The position numbers and the translations under genes were made by a program. From positions 1-30,696 of the forward strand of contig CAYRHS010000012.1 of the NCBI GenBank assembly GCA_964424125.1: 30,696 bases of DNA, in the 5' to 3' direction. Shown here in pieces: positions 23,536 through 30,696 of this stretch. Each line of letters starts with the position of its first letter. Within the stretch, counting starts at the first letter, position 1. A model generated the notes under the pieces. That model ran no database searches. It saw only the letters and a list, made by a program, of their open reading frames with translations, and was not told the DNA's origin. Origin of the DNA: CAYRHS01 sp964424125 (GTDB taxonomy: Bacteria; Actinomycetota; Acidimicrobiia; IMCC26256; JAOSJL01).

Positions 23536-24572
23536 GAGCTCTCTTCTCGCGCGACGGCGGGTGAATGACGGAAGAAGTTCTCCAGGTCGCGCTGGTAGCG
23601 ATACGTGGGTCGGGAGTCACCGATGGTCGATCGAAGACGAAGCCCCTCGGCGAACGCCTGGACCGCTCCCGCGGAGGTGTACCGGTACCGGTAGCCGTGT
23701 CTGCGGAGCCGGGTCGTATCGACCCCTCGCCCGAAGCGGAGCAGGTCGATGACCTCGGGCGGGAGCTCCACGACGCCGAGACGCGCGAGGGGCGCGACCG
23801 CGAGGCCCGTGAGCAGCGGCGGGAGCGGCACGCGGCGCTTCCCGACGATGGCGCACACCTCGCTCCAGGGCAGCGTTCCCTCTCCCGCCACGTTGAAGAC
23901 TCCCGGCGCCTCGGACGTGCTCGCGTAGACGAGCGCGCCGATGACGTCCTCCTCGTGGACGAACTGCACTCGAGGATCGAAGCCGAGGATCTCCGGTACG
24001 AGCGGCAATCGGAGCAGGCGGACGAGCGGAGAGTCGATGTCGTTGCCGAGCACGTTGGCGAACCGGAGCAACGTCACACCGATGTGAGGGTTGTCCTCGG
24101 CGAAGTCGCGGACGTAGGACTCGACGTCGACGAGGGAGCGTTCGACCGGGGTTCGTGGCGACCGGCGGCGAGGGGTGTCCTCGCGGAAGAAGTACGGGTC
24201 TCGGAAGGTCGAGCCGTAGACGAGCGTCGAGCTCTTCACGACCATGCGGCGCACGGGGCTCTCGGCCGCGCCGGCCGCGGCGAGCAGGTTCATCGTGCCG
24301 ATGACGTTGATCTCGTGGAGCGTGGAGCTGCTCACCTGTGTGGAGTCGACCGCTAGGTGCGTGTGGACGATCGTGTCGACCTGGGTCGCCTGCACGATCC
24401 GGTGCATGATCGAGAAGTCGGAGTCGCACTTGACGAACTCGGTTCGCTCGAGCGGCAAGGGAGGCTCGTGGCGATCGACGCCGACGATCGTCTCGACGTC
24501 GTCGCGTCGCTCGAGCGCGGCCGCGAGCCGCGCACCCCAAAAGGTCCCGAGCCCGGTCACCAGCACGCGCAC
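23532..24572 (-). CDS. Extended SDR, NAD-dependent epimerase-like (Rv0501/galE2-like)
   Basis: 346-residue sugar-epimerase-like protein starting at GTG 24572 (MRVLVTGLGTFWGARLAAAL) with a dinucleotide-binding GxGTFWG. Other landmarks: TIVHTHLAVDSTQ, VIGTMNLLAAAG, MVVKSSTLVYGS, LLRFANVLGNDIDSPL, VQFVHEEDVIGALVYA and FNVAGEG. The active-site Tyr is present (LVYG) but Lys at +4 is absent, so it may not be a classical epimerase. TAGGAG precedes the start. From memory it resembles M. tuberculosis Rv0501, whose neighbour Rv0502 is an acyltransferase like the gene just upstream here (8 bases away), so the pair is probably a functional unit in envelope glycolipid or lipid synthesis. That role is inferred. 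Confidence 0.9.
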   Translation of the reverse strand: MRVLVTGLGTFWGARLAAALERRDDVETIVGVDRHEPPLPLERTEFVKCDSDFSIMHRIVQATQVDTIVHTHLAVDSTQVSSSTLHEINVIGTMNLLAAAGAAESPVRRMVVKSSTLVYGSTFRDPYFFREDTPRRRSPRTPVERSLVDVESYVRDFAEDNPHIGVTLLRFANVLGNDIDSPLVRLLRLPLVPEILGFDPRVQFVHEEDVIGALVYASTSEAPGVFNVAGEGTLPWSEVCAIVGKRRVPLPPLLTGLAVAPLARLGVVELPPEVIDLLRFGRGVDTTRLRRHGYRYRYTSAGAVQAFAEGLRLRSTIGDSRPTYRYQRDLENFFRHSPAVAREESS

Positions 24573-24580
24573 GGGAGCTC

Positions 24581-25528
24581 CTATCCGAACCAGACGCTTC
24601 GACGAGCGCGGAGCATCTCGTAGAGCGCCTGCTGGATGTGGTCGCGGATGCGCTCGGCCTCCTCCATGACGCGGCCCCGGGAGTAGCGCTCCTGGTCGGG
24701 CGGAACGTCGAAGTGGACCGGGGGGAGCACCCGGAGCCGGAACTTGGCCGGCAGGTAGGCCGTGATCCCGATCGGGCCCATGAGCAGCATGGTGGGAGTG
24801 ATCGGGAAGTAGGGGAGCCCGAGGAGCTTCGCCAGGCGGCGGTCCTTGTAGATGATCGGCATCGCCTCTTCGGCGCCGACGACGGCGATCGGCACGACAG
24901 GGACTCCGGCACGCATGGCGATCTCGACGAACCCGCCCCGGCCGAAGCGACGCAGCTGGTAGCGCTCCTTGTAGAGCTTCCCGGGTCCCTTGTCGCCTTC
25001 GGGGAAGACGAGCGCGAGCTGGCCGTCGTCGTGCAGGAGTCGGTAGGCGTTCTCGGGACTGGCCACCACGCCGCCGGCTCGCGACCAGAGGGTGCCGACG
25101 AAGGGGACCGTCCGGAACAGGTCCTCGGCCAGCCCGTACACGGGCCGACCGAGCTCGGACTCGATTCCGTGCATGATCACGGGCGCGTCGGGTGGCAGCG
25201 CACCCGCGTGGTTGGCGACGAGCAACGCCCCGCCCTCGGTCGGGATGTGCTCGAAGCCCTCCCACTCGGCCCGGAACCAGTGCCGGTACACGGGGTCGTA
25301 GACCCGCCGGACGAGGGACCGCATGCGCTCGCTGCGGCCGAAACCGTCGACGTCGGAGCGCCGAGGGCTTGGCGGTGCGGGGCCCTGGTCCACGAGGTCG
25401 TCGGACCCGACGGGGACGAGCGAGCGGCTCGGCCCGGGACCGCCGGTCGAGGGATGCCCCGCCCGTTCGGCGCGTTCCGCGAGAGACCTGCGGAGGAGAC
25501 TGGGTCGATCCGACCCGGATTCGCTCAC
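24581..25528 (-). CDS. Lysophospholipid / 1-acylglycerol-3-phosphate acyltransferase family protein (Rv0502-like)
   Basis: PlsC-type acyltransferase. The core shows ALLVANHAGALPPDAPV (catalytic His with the actinobacterial NHAGxLPxD form), GLAEDLFRTVPFVGTLWSRAGG, ALVFPEGDKGPGKLYKERYQL (motif III), and VPVVPIAVVGAEEAMPI. The C-terminus is VHFDVPPDQERYSRGRVM...SVWFG. It closely resembles, as I recall, Rv0502. Start uncertain: the frame is open to ATG 25576, which shares bases with the opposite-strand MFS ATG. GTG 25528 (MSESGSDRPSLL) is my choice. ATG 25324 (MRSLVRRVYDPVY), at the beginning of the conserved region, is a third option. The long disordered N-terminus is not diagnostic. Confidence 0.9.
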   Translation of the reverse strand: MSESGSDRPSLLRRSLAERAERAGHPSTGGPGPSRSLVPVGSDDLVDQGPAPPSPRRSDVDGFGRSERMRSLVRRVYDPVYRHWFRAEWEGFEHIPTEGGALLVANHAGALPPDAPVIMHGIESELGRPVYGLAEDLFRTVPFVGTLWSRAGGVVASPENAYRLLHDDGQLALVFPEGDKGPGKLYKERYQLRRFGRGGFVEIAMRAGVPVVPIAVVGAEEAMPIIYKDRRLAKLLGLPYFPITPTMLLMGPIGITAYLPAKFRLRVLPPVHFDVPPDQERYSRGRVMEEAERIRDHIQQALYEMLRARRSVWFG

Positions 25529-25574
25529 GCGGAGAGGAAATCGCGATTCGGGGGCCCGTGCAACCCGTGCGAGC

Positions 25575-26946
25575 ATGAGGTCCGTGGGGACTTCGGCCGG
25601 GGGTCTACGGAGCGCGTTCCTGGACCAAGTGCTCGAGCCGCTGCGTTCCGGGCGCTACGACACCGTGATTTCGGCCTCTTCTGGGGCGGCGCGCTGATCT
25701 CTCACACGGGGACGTGGATGCAGAACGTCACGGTCCCGTTCGTGTTGCTGCACGCGACGGGCTCACCGGCGTGGGTCGGGTTCGGCTCGTTCGCCCAGTT
25801 CATTCCCGCGCTCCTCCTCGGCCCCATCGGCGGAAAGTTCGCCGACCGCTTCCCCCGGAAGCGGATCATCGTGCTCACGCAGCTCTCCGGGATGGCCGTG
25901 GCGCTGGCCCTGTGGTTCGTGTGGCGCGACGGCTCCGCGAGCCCGGGGGTCACGGTGGCGCTCGTGGCGGGGCTCGGGGTCAGCATCGGATTCGGCCTGC
26001 CCGCCTGGCAGTCGTTCGTGCCCCAGCTCGTTCCCCGCGACGATCTGCTCAATGCCAGTTCAACGCGGCCCGCGCCATCGGTCCCACGATCGGCGGTGTC
26101 GTCATCGCCACCCTCGGTCCCGCGGCGGCGTTCTTCGGCAACGCAATGTCCTTCGTCGCCGTCCTCGTCGCGATGGGGCTGATCAACACCCGTTCCGTCG
26201 CGGTCGAGCATCCCGATCACGCGGGTGCAGGCACGATCCGCGAAGGTCTCGGCTATCTGCGAGCGCACCGAGGGCTCGTGCTCGCGGTCGTCGTGGTCTC
26301 GATCGTCGTCTTCCTCGGCAACCCGGTCATCCCGCTCTCGGTGGTGTTCGCCCACGACGTCTACGAGGTCGGCGCGCTCGCGTACGGCGTGCTCACGGCG
26401 GCGCTCGGTGTGGGCGCGGTGTCGGCCGCGGTGCTGCTCGGGGCGTTCGGTGACGACCGCCATCGTGCGCAGCTCGCGGCCACCGGGATCTCCGTGTTCG
26501 CCGTCGGCGTCTTCCTGATGGGGCTCGTTCCCGTCTACGCCGGTGGGATCGTGGCCATGGTCGCGATCGGCGCGGGGTACCTGACGCTCGCGAGCGCGTT
26601 CAACACCTCGATCCAGGCGATCGTCGCCGAACGGTTCCGCGGTCGCGTCCTCTCCATCTACGGCATGGCGGTCACCGGGGCCTTCCCCCTCGGGGCCTTG
26701 CTCCAGGGCGTGGTCGCCGACGCAGTGGGTGTCCGGTGGACGGTCGCGGTCGCGGGTGCGTTGCTGGTGGTGCTCGCGGTCTGGCTGCTCCGGCGCCCGC
26801 GCCTGATGGCGGCGCTGGACGACCGGAGTCATCCGGCCCACGTCGGTCTCGGACCCGGCGGGCTCCCGACGGCTGCAGCCCCGGACGTGCTTCGCAGAGC
26901 CCCCGACGTCAGCTCGGCACGCCGGTCACGGCCCAACGCCCCGTGA
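25575..26946 (+). CDS. MFS exporter, EntS-like (reading frame broken twice in this assembly)
   Basis: Twelve-helix major facilitator of the drug/siderophore exporter (MFS_3/EntS) type. Parts: ALRHRDFGLFWGGALISHTGTWMQN at the N-terminus, FADRFPRKRII (loop 2-3 signature), then after the break QFNAARAIGPTIGGVV, and a complete C-terminal half ending RRSRPNAP. Break 1: ATG 25575 is in another frame; adding one G to the five-G run at 25599-25603 yields MRSVGTSAGGSTERVPGPSAR joined to the core. Break 2: between LLNA and QFNAARA (26055/26056) the frame shifts and about six residues are missing compared with the family (usually NAVALNS-QFN), i.e. about 19 bases. Could be a real pseudogene or assembly errors. 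Its 3' end overlaps the MATE gene by 38 bases. Confidence 0.8.
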
Positions 26947-28252
26947 GGTAACGGGCGGCCATCGTCACGGCCCGGGCCACGAGGAAGAGGGTGAACGCCG
27001 CCCAGAGCCACCCGAGGGTGGCGTCGGCGGCGAGGACGGCGAGCGCCGCGGGGACGAACACGACCAGGCAGCCGAGCATCGCCACCGCCACGTAGCGGGT
27101 GTCGGCCGCGCCGATCAGGACGCCGTCGAGCACGAAGACCACCGCGTTGATCGGTTGCATGAGCGCGACGAACCAGAGGACGTGCGCGGCCAGAGCGCGG
27201 ACGGCCGGGTCGTCGGTGAAGACATCGGCCAGGGGGAGGCGCACGGCGGCCACGACGACCCCGGTGACGACGCCGAGCAGTACCCCGAGCTCGAGCATGC
27301 GGCGGGCCGCCGCACGGGCGGACGCCGCCCGTCCGGCGCCCAGGAATCGTCCGGTCATCGCCTCGCCCGCGATCGCGACCGAGTCGAGCGCGAAGGCGAG
27401 GAACAGCCAGACCTGGTACGCGATCTGGTGCGCAGCCAAGGGGACGGTTCCGAGCCGCGACGCCACGGCGGTCGCGATCGCGAACGCCACGACGAGCGCG
27501 CCGGTCCGGATGGTCAGATGGCCACCCACGACCACGGAGCGGCGGAGCCGCGCGCGTTGAGGGCGGAACGAGGCGCCGGCCTCGGCCGCGCCGCGCCCGA
27601 GGATGACGAGGAAGGCGGCGGCGGCGCCGTACTGGGCGACGACCGTCGCCAGTGCCGAGGCCCGCACGCCGTACCCGAGCCCGAAGATCAGCACCAGCTC
27701 GATGATCAGGTTGGCGGCGTTCGAGAGAACCAGCACGACGAGCGGTGTCACGGTGTCCTGGAAGCCCCGCCGGAAGCCCATCCCGGCGAGGATCGTGAGG
27801 AAGGCGGGTGCGCCGAGCACACTGATCCGCAGGTACTGGACGGCGAACGTGTGCACCTCGGCGTCGGCGCCGAACAGGTCGACCACCACGGGGGCGACGA
27901 CGAACCCGACCACCGCGAGCACCGAGCCGATCGCGAGCGCCAACCACAGGGCCTGGACCGCGTGTTCCGTCGCCCCTCGGTCGTCTCCGCCGCCGTGGAG
28001 CCGCGCCACGAGCGCTCCCGTGCCGGTGGTGAGGAAGTTGAACATCCAGAAGATCGAGGTGAGGACGGTCGTGGCCAGGGCCACGCCACCGAGCTGCGGC
28101 GTGCCCAGGTGCCCGACCACGGCGGTGTCGGCGAGCAGGTAGAGCGGCTCGGCGAGGAGCGCGCCGAGCGCGGGGATCGCCAGGCGCAGGATCTCCCGGT
28201 CGTGCTCGGTGCGGGCGAAGGGCGGGCGGCGCGCCGCGGCGGGCAGGCTCAC
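26909..28252 (-). CDS. MATE family efflux protein (DinF-like)
   Basis: Multidrug/toxin extrusion cation antiporter; 447 residues from GTG 28252, with about 12 transmembrane helices. Landmarks: ILRLAIPALGALLAEPLYLLADTAVVGHLG (helix 1 signature), GGVALATTVLTSIFWMFNFL, AVQYLRISVLGAPAFLTILAGMGFRRGFQDT, LTIRTGALVVAFAIATAVASR and IAYQVWLFLAFALDSVAIAGEAMTGRFLGAG. This is the DinF subgroup. ATG 28297 would add 15 residues; I prefer GTG 28252 because a -10-like TACCGT lies seven bases before it and the protein still begins before helix 1. Substrate unknown. Convergent with, and overlapping, the MFS gene. Confidence 0.92.
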   Translation of the reverse strand: MSLPAAARRPPFARTEHDREILRLAIPALGALLAEPLYLLADTAVVGHLGTPQLGGVALATTVLTSIFWMFNFLTTGTGALVARLHGGGDDRGATEHAVQALWLALAIGSVLAVVGFVVAPVVVDLFGADAEVHTFAVQYLRISVLGAPAFLTILAGMGFRRGFQDTVTPLVVLVLSNAANLIIELVLIFGLGYGVRASALATVVAQYGAAAAFLVILGRGAAEAGASFRPQRARLRRSVVVGGHLTIRTGALVVAFAIATAVASRLGTVPLAAHQIAYQVWLFLAFALDSVAIAGEAMTGRFLGAGRAASARAAARRMLELGVLLGVVTGVVVAAVRLPLADVFTDDPAVRALAAHVLWFVALMQPINAVVFVLDGVLIGAADTRYVAVAMLGCLVVFVPAALAVLAADATLGWLWAAFTLFLVARAVTMAARYLTGRWAVTGVPS

Positions 28253-28259
28253 CCGGGCG

Positions 28260-28265
28260 ACGGTA
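28260..28265 (-). promoter_or_regulatory. -10 box for MATE leaderless mRNA
   Basis: TACCGT on the minus strand, seven bases before GTG 28252, in the space between the two divergent genes. Confidence 0.42.
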
Positions 28266-28283
28266 GCTGTCACACCTCGCGGG

Positions 28284-28289
28284 CACGAT
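28284..28289 (+). promoter_or_regulatory. -10-like box for the 104-aa gene
   Basis: CACGAT, six bases before ATG 28296. It matches TAnnnT at two of three conserved positions, so this is a weaker case than the others. Confidence 0.28.
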
Positions 28290-28295
28290 GGGCGC

Positions 28296-28610
28296 ATGGG
28301 CGGACGGGCACGAGCACCGGCATCGTCGTTCGCGAGCGCGGCGCGCCTCGTCGGCGAGGCTGCGCGGCGGGCAGGGCTCGAGCCGCCCGCGTTCCGCTCC
28401 CCACCGGGGCTCCCGGGCCGGCCCCGGACGATCCGGCGGCTCCACGACGGCCGCGCGGTCGTGAGCGTCGCCGTGCGGGGCCGGCCCGCCGATCACGTCC
28501 TCGACGACCTCGTCGAGGGCGTCCTCGTCGCCAATCGGGTGCCCGCGCGCCGAGCCCGAGACCTCCGGTGCGTCCTCCGGGCCGAGGTCGCCACCCCGGA
28601 CGCCGCGTGA
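28296..28610 (+). CDS. Small actinobacterial hypothetical protein, 104 aa
   Basis: 104 residues starting MGGRARAPASSFASAARLVGE. Key stretch: AARRAGLEPPAFRSPPGLPGRPRTIRR, then RAVVSVAVRGRPADHVLDDLVEGVLVANRV and a basic helix ARRARDLRCVLRAEV. No signal peptide or membrane segment. I think similar small proteins of unknown function exist in actinobacteria, but cannot name a family. Codon use (G/C at third positions) fits a real gene. It is divergent from MATE and stands upstream of tRNA-Leu. Confidence 0.7.
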   Translation: MGGRARAPASSFASAARLVGEAARRAGLEPPAFRSPPGLPGRPRTIRRLHDGRAVVSVAVRGRPADHVLDDLVEGVLVANRVPARRARDLRCVLRAEVATPDAA

Positions 28611-28637
28611 GCGGGCGGGCGCCGGCAGGTCCACCGG

Positions 28638-28643
28638 TACGCT
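28638..28643 (+). promoter_or_regulatory. -10-like box for tRNA-Leu
   Basis: TACGCT, eight bases before the mature 5' end of tRNA-Leu. No clear -35. Confidence 0.35.
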
Positions 28644-28651
28644 CGCCCCGG

Positions 28652-28739
28652 GCCCGGGTGGCGGAACCGGTAGACGCAGGCGGCTTAAACCCGCCGGTCC
28701 CCGTAGCGGGGCGTGGGGGTTCGACTCCCTCCCCGGGCA
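28652..28739 (+). tRNA. tRNA-Leu (anticodon TAA)
   Basis: A class II tRNA of 88 bases: acceptor GCCCGGG/CCCGGGC, anticodon stem GGCGG/CCGCC around loop CTTAAAC (anticodon TAA), a long variable arm with stem CCCCG/CGGGG, T loop TTCGACT, and discriminator A. CCA is not fully encoded (CCG follows). It reads UUA (and UUG by wobble), a codon that is very rare in GC-rich actinobacteria; the equivalent in Streptomyces is bldA. Confidence 0.95.
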
Positions 28740-28832
28740 CCGCTGGCGGGGACGCATCCGGCCCGCGCGCCAACGATCCGCCGCGGGCAAGGGTGCCCGC
28801 TCGCCGGTGGTCGACGCGACGAGGGGGGTCCC

Positions 28833-29249
28833 ATGGCCGATCTGAAGGCGCTGACGCGGCGGATCTACGACGAGGTGTTCACCAAGGGCGACCTCGCGCT
28901 CGCCGACGAGCTCGTCGCGGACGACTTCGTCGAACGCGAGGAGTTCCCCGGCCTGAGCGCCGACAAGGCCGGCTTCGTCGCGTGGCTCACGATGATGCGC
29001 AACGCGTTCCCTGACCTGTCGATGGACGTGGCCGTCATGGCGAGCGACGGGGACGAGGTGTGGGCGCAGGCGGTCATGCGCGGCACGCACCAGGGCGAGT
29101 TCATGGGCATCCCCGCGTCGGGGCGGTCGCTCGAGGTCCCGGTGATGGACCGCATCCGCTTCCGCGACGGCACGGTCGTCGAGCACTGGGGAATCAGCGA
29201 CTCGCTCGGCATGATGCAGCAGCTCGGCGTCGTGCCCGAGCAGCCGTAG
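28833..29249 (+). CDS. SnoaL-like / ester cyclase family protein
   Basis: 138-residue NTF2-fold protein. ATG 28833 is preceded by GAGGGGGG (28821-28828), a good ribosome-binding site. Landmarks: RRIYDEVFTKGDLALADELVADDFVERE, AFPDLSMDVAVMASDGDEVWAQAVMRGTHQGEFMGIPASG and RIRFRDGTVVEHWGISD, the typical SnoaL-like C-terminal strand pair. The family includes polyketide cyclases but most members are uncharacterised. No operon partner; the next gene is convergent. Confidence 0.9.
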   Translation: MADLKALTRRIYDEVFTKGDLALADELVADDFVEREEFPGLSADKAGFVAWLTMMRNAFPDLSMDVAVMASDGDEVWAQAVMRGTHQGEFMGIPASGRSLEVPVMDRIRFRDGTVVEHWGISDSLGMMQQLGVVPEQP

Positions 29250-29278
29250 CCGGACTCCCGGCCCCGCTTCTGCAGCGC

Positions 29279-30696
29279 TCAGGCGATCGGCGCGCGCCGC
29301 CGATCCACGCGGCGCAGGCCGGCCCCGGCGAGGAGGAGCACCAGGCCCGCGAGCACCAGCAGCCCTGGGGCTCCGCCGGTGACGGGGAGCGTTCCGCCGC
29401 CGACTCCGGCGGACTGCGGGGTCCCGGCCGGGGACAGCGGAGGCGCTGGGGGCGAGGGCGCCCCGGCGACGACGACGTCGGCCCCGACGCTGATCGGGAA
29501 GTCGGGCCCGAACACGTCGTTGTCCCATTCCACGTCGGCTTCGTTCACGATCACGGTCCCCGGTGGCGTCGACGCGCTGACCGTGCCGGCGACGAGGAAC
29601 GTGGCCGTCCCGAGCGGCATGGTCGCGCTGGTGCAGGTGAGCGTCGCCTGATCGCAGCTCCAGGTTCCCACACCCGAAGCGAACGTGATCGAGAGGTTCT
29701 CGAGGAACGGGCCGGGTGAGTCGGTGACACGAACGTTCAGCGCGTTCGCCGGTCCCTCATTGGTCACCGTGATGGTCCACGAGATGGGCGATCCGGGCGT
29801 GACGTCGGTCTGGTTGGCGACCTTGTCGATCGTGAGATCCGTGTCGGTGGGCTGACGGATGGTGACGTCGCGCTCGGCGCTCGCCTCTTCCATCTGGCCG
29901 CCATCCTCGTATGCCGTGGTCACGGTGTTGGTGACCTGGCCGTCGGCGCTCGCCGCGACGTCGAACGTGAACGCGAACGTGGTCTGGTCGCCGGGGTCGA
30001 ACGTGCCCACGAGCGTGCACGTGGCGCCGACGCAGTTCCACGTTCCCGACCCCGAGGTGAAGGCGAGGTTGCCGTTCAGGAACGCCGCGGGCGGCGTGTC
30101 GTTGACGACGACGTTCGTGAGCCCCGGTCCCTGGCCCGGGTACTCCAGCGTGATCGTGCACGTGGCGCCGTCCGTACCGGCCGTGAGCACGTCGGGGCAG
30201 GTCTTGACCAAGTCGACGTTCACGTCGAGGTCGACGGTGATGGTGTCCTGCGCGCGGATGAAGAAGATCTCCTCGGGGAAGCGGTAGAAGTGCACGGTCT
30301 CGCTGACCGAGCCCGACACGACCCCGGGATCGGTCCGGTAGGCGAAGCGGAAGCGTTGGTCGTTGCCCGCATGGTGGAGGTCGAAGCGCGCGCAGACGTT
30401 GCGTTCGAACCCGAACACGTCGATGAACACGTGCGCCCAGCCGGGGGACAGGCACTCGACGCGAACGAGGGACAGGTCGGGCGGCGACTGCTCGGGCTGG
30501 ACGACGCACTGGAGCAGCCAGAAGTGGCACACGACGTTCGAGTCGAGCGTCGCTTCGATGACGATCTCCCACTGGTTCGTCGCGGTGAGGAAGGTCCGCT
30601 CGACGAGGGACTGCGTGATCGAGGACGAACACTGTGGGCACTCGGGAGCCTCTGCCGAGGTCGTCAGCACCGTCGGGGCCGGCGCCGTCTCGGCCT
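29279..30696 (-). CDS. LPXTG-anchored surface protein with DUF11 repeats, N-terminus outside the window
   Basis: The frame is open past the right edge, so the signal peptide is missing. From the N-terminal side: a secreted domain with several Cys (CPQC, VVCHFWLLQC, VECL, VCARF), then a DUF11 repeat pair. Repeat 1 has SGSGTWNCVGATCTLVGTFDPG; repeat 2 has DLTIDKVANQTDVTPGSPISWTITVTNEGPANALNV and GVGTWSCDQATLTC. After a Pro/Ala/Gly linker comes LPVTG (29389-29375), a hydrophobic helix (LLVLAGLVLLLAGAGL) and a basic tail RRVDRRRAPIA. That is a complete sortase sorting signal, so the protein is predicted to be anchored to peptidoglycan. Ligand unknown; no sortase gene is in this window. Confidence 0.9.
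   Translation of the reverse strand, partial: AETAPAPTVLTTSAEAPECPQCSSSITQSLVERTFLTATNQWEIVIEATLDSNVVCHFWLLQCVVQPEQSPPDLSLVRVECLSPGWAHVFIDVFGFERNVCARFDLHHAGNDQRFRFAYRTDPGVVSGSVSETVHFYRFPEEIFFIRAQDTITVDLDVNVDLVKTCPDVLTAGTDGATCTITLEYPGQGPGLTNVVVNDTPPAAFLNGNLAFTSGSGTWNCVGATCTLVGTFDPGDQTTFAFTFDVAASADGQVTNTVTTAYEDGGQMEEASAERDVTIRQPTDTDLTIDKVANQTDVTPGSPISWTITVTNEGPANALNVRVTDSPGPFLENLSITFASGVGTWSCDQATLTCTSATMPLGTATFLVAGTVSASTPPGTVIVNEADVEWDNDVFGPDFPISVGADVVVAGAPSPPAPPLSPAGTPQSAGVGGGTLPVTGGAPGLLVLAGLVLLLAGAGLRRVDRRRAPIA

Noticed and set aside
25574..25577. Overlapping ATG codons on opposite strands as a shared divergent promoter/start
   Set aside because: The acyltransferase has better downstream starts; two genes starting on the same bases leaves no promoter room.
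26829..29528. 899-codon minus-strand open frame
   Set aside because: Runs through tRNA-Leu and several real genes and has the Arg/Pro-rich composition of a shadow frame.
1..30696. Mobile elements, CRISPR arrays, prophage, toxin-antitoxin or restriction systems
   Set aside because: No transposase, integrase, direct-repeat arrays, att-like repeats next to the tRNAs or phage genes were seen; composition is uniform.

Overview
This window is high-GC bacterial DNA (roughly 70% by eye). Genes are tightly packed, GTG starts are common and there are many 4-base stop/start overlaps. Gene content and order point to Actinomycetota: a 33-residue bS22-type protein, a DUF501 gene between a FtsB/DivIC-like gene and ppx, and an order matching, from memory, the M. 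tuberculosis Rv1007-Rv1026 interval. A resuscitation-factor-like protein with a different catalytic domain and a full YabN-type MazG suggest a lineage outside the mycobacteria and streptomycetes. Acidimicrobiia is my guess, not a demonstration.

Layout. Positions 1-5200 (+): metG (5' end cut off), tatD, a DUF348/G5/RlpA-like cell-wall protein (frame broken in this assembly), ksgA and ispE. Positions 5200-5490: a tiny bS22 gene (-) and tRNA-Gln(TTG). Positions 5556-15430 (+): glmU, prs, rplY, pth, mfd, a parvulin-type lipoprotein and YabN/MazG. Positions 15479-18632 (+): eno behind its own promoter, a FtsB/DivIC-like gene, DUF501 and ppx. Then come a small helical protein of unknown function and a class V aminotransferase (+). 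From 20200 on the strands alternate: orn (-), a four-helix membrane protein with an NAD-dependent epimerase (-), a GNAT acetyltransferase (+), an acyltransferase/SDR/zinc-ribbon operon (-), an MFS exporter (+, broken in two places), a MATE exporter (-), a 104-residue protein (+), tRNA-Leu(TAA) (+), a SnoaL-like protein (+), and an LPXTG surface protein with DUF11 repeats (-) running off the right edge.

How it works together. The left two thirds is a housekeeping supercluster for translation (metG, ksgA, rplY, pth, two tRNAs, bS22), envelope precursors (ispE, glmU, the G5/RlpA protein, FtsB-like), nucleotide metabolism and hygiene (prs, mazG, ppx), transcription-coupled repair (mfd) and glycolysis (eno). 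The right third is smaller transcription units, several of which carry a TAnnnT-like -10 box 6-8 bases before the start codon, as expected for leaderless mRNAs.

Sequence quality matters here. There are four 10-N gaps, all inside genes. One (23215-23224) looks false, because its flanks share 9 bases that join into a continuous protein. Two genes each appear to lack one G in a G run, and one of them also lacks about 19 bases. I found no mobile element, CRISPR array, phage gene or clearly novel system. The most interesting points are the domain swap in the resuscitation-factor-like protein, the leaderless-promoter pattern, the translational-coupling pattern and several conserved uncharacterised genes.
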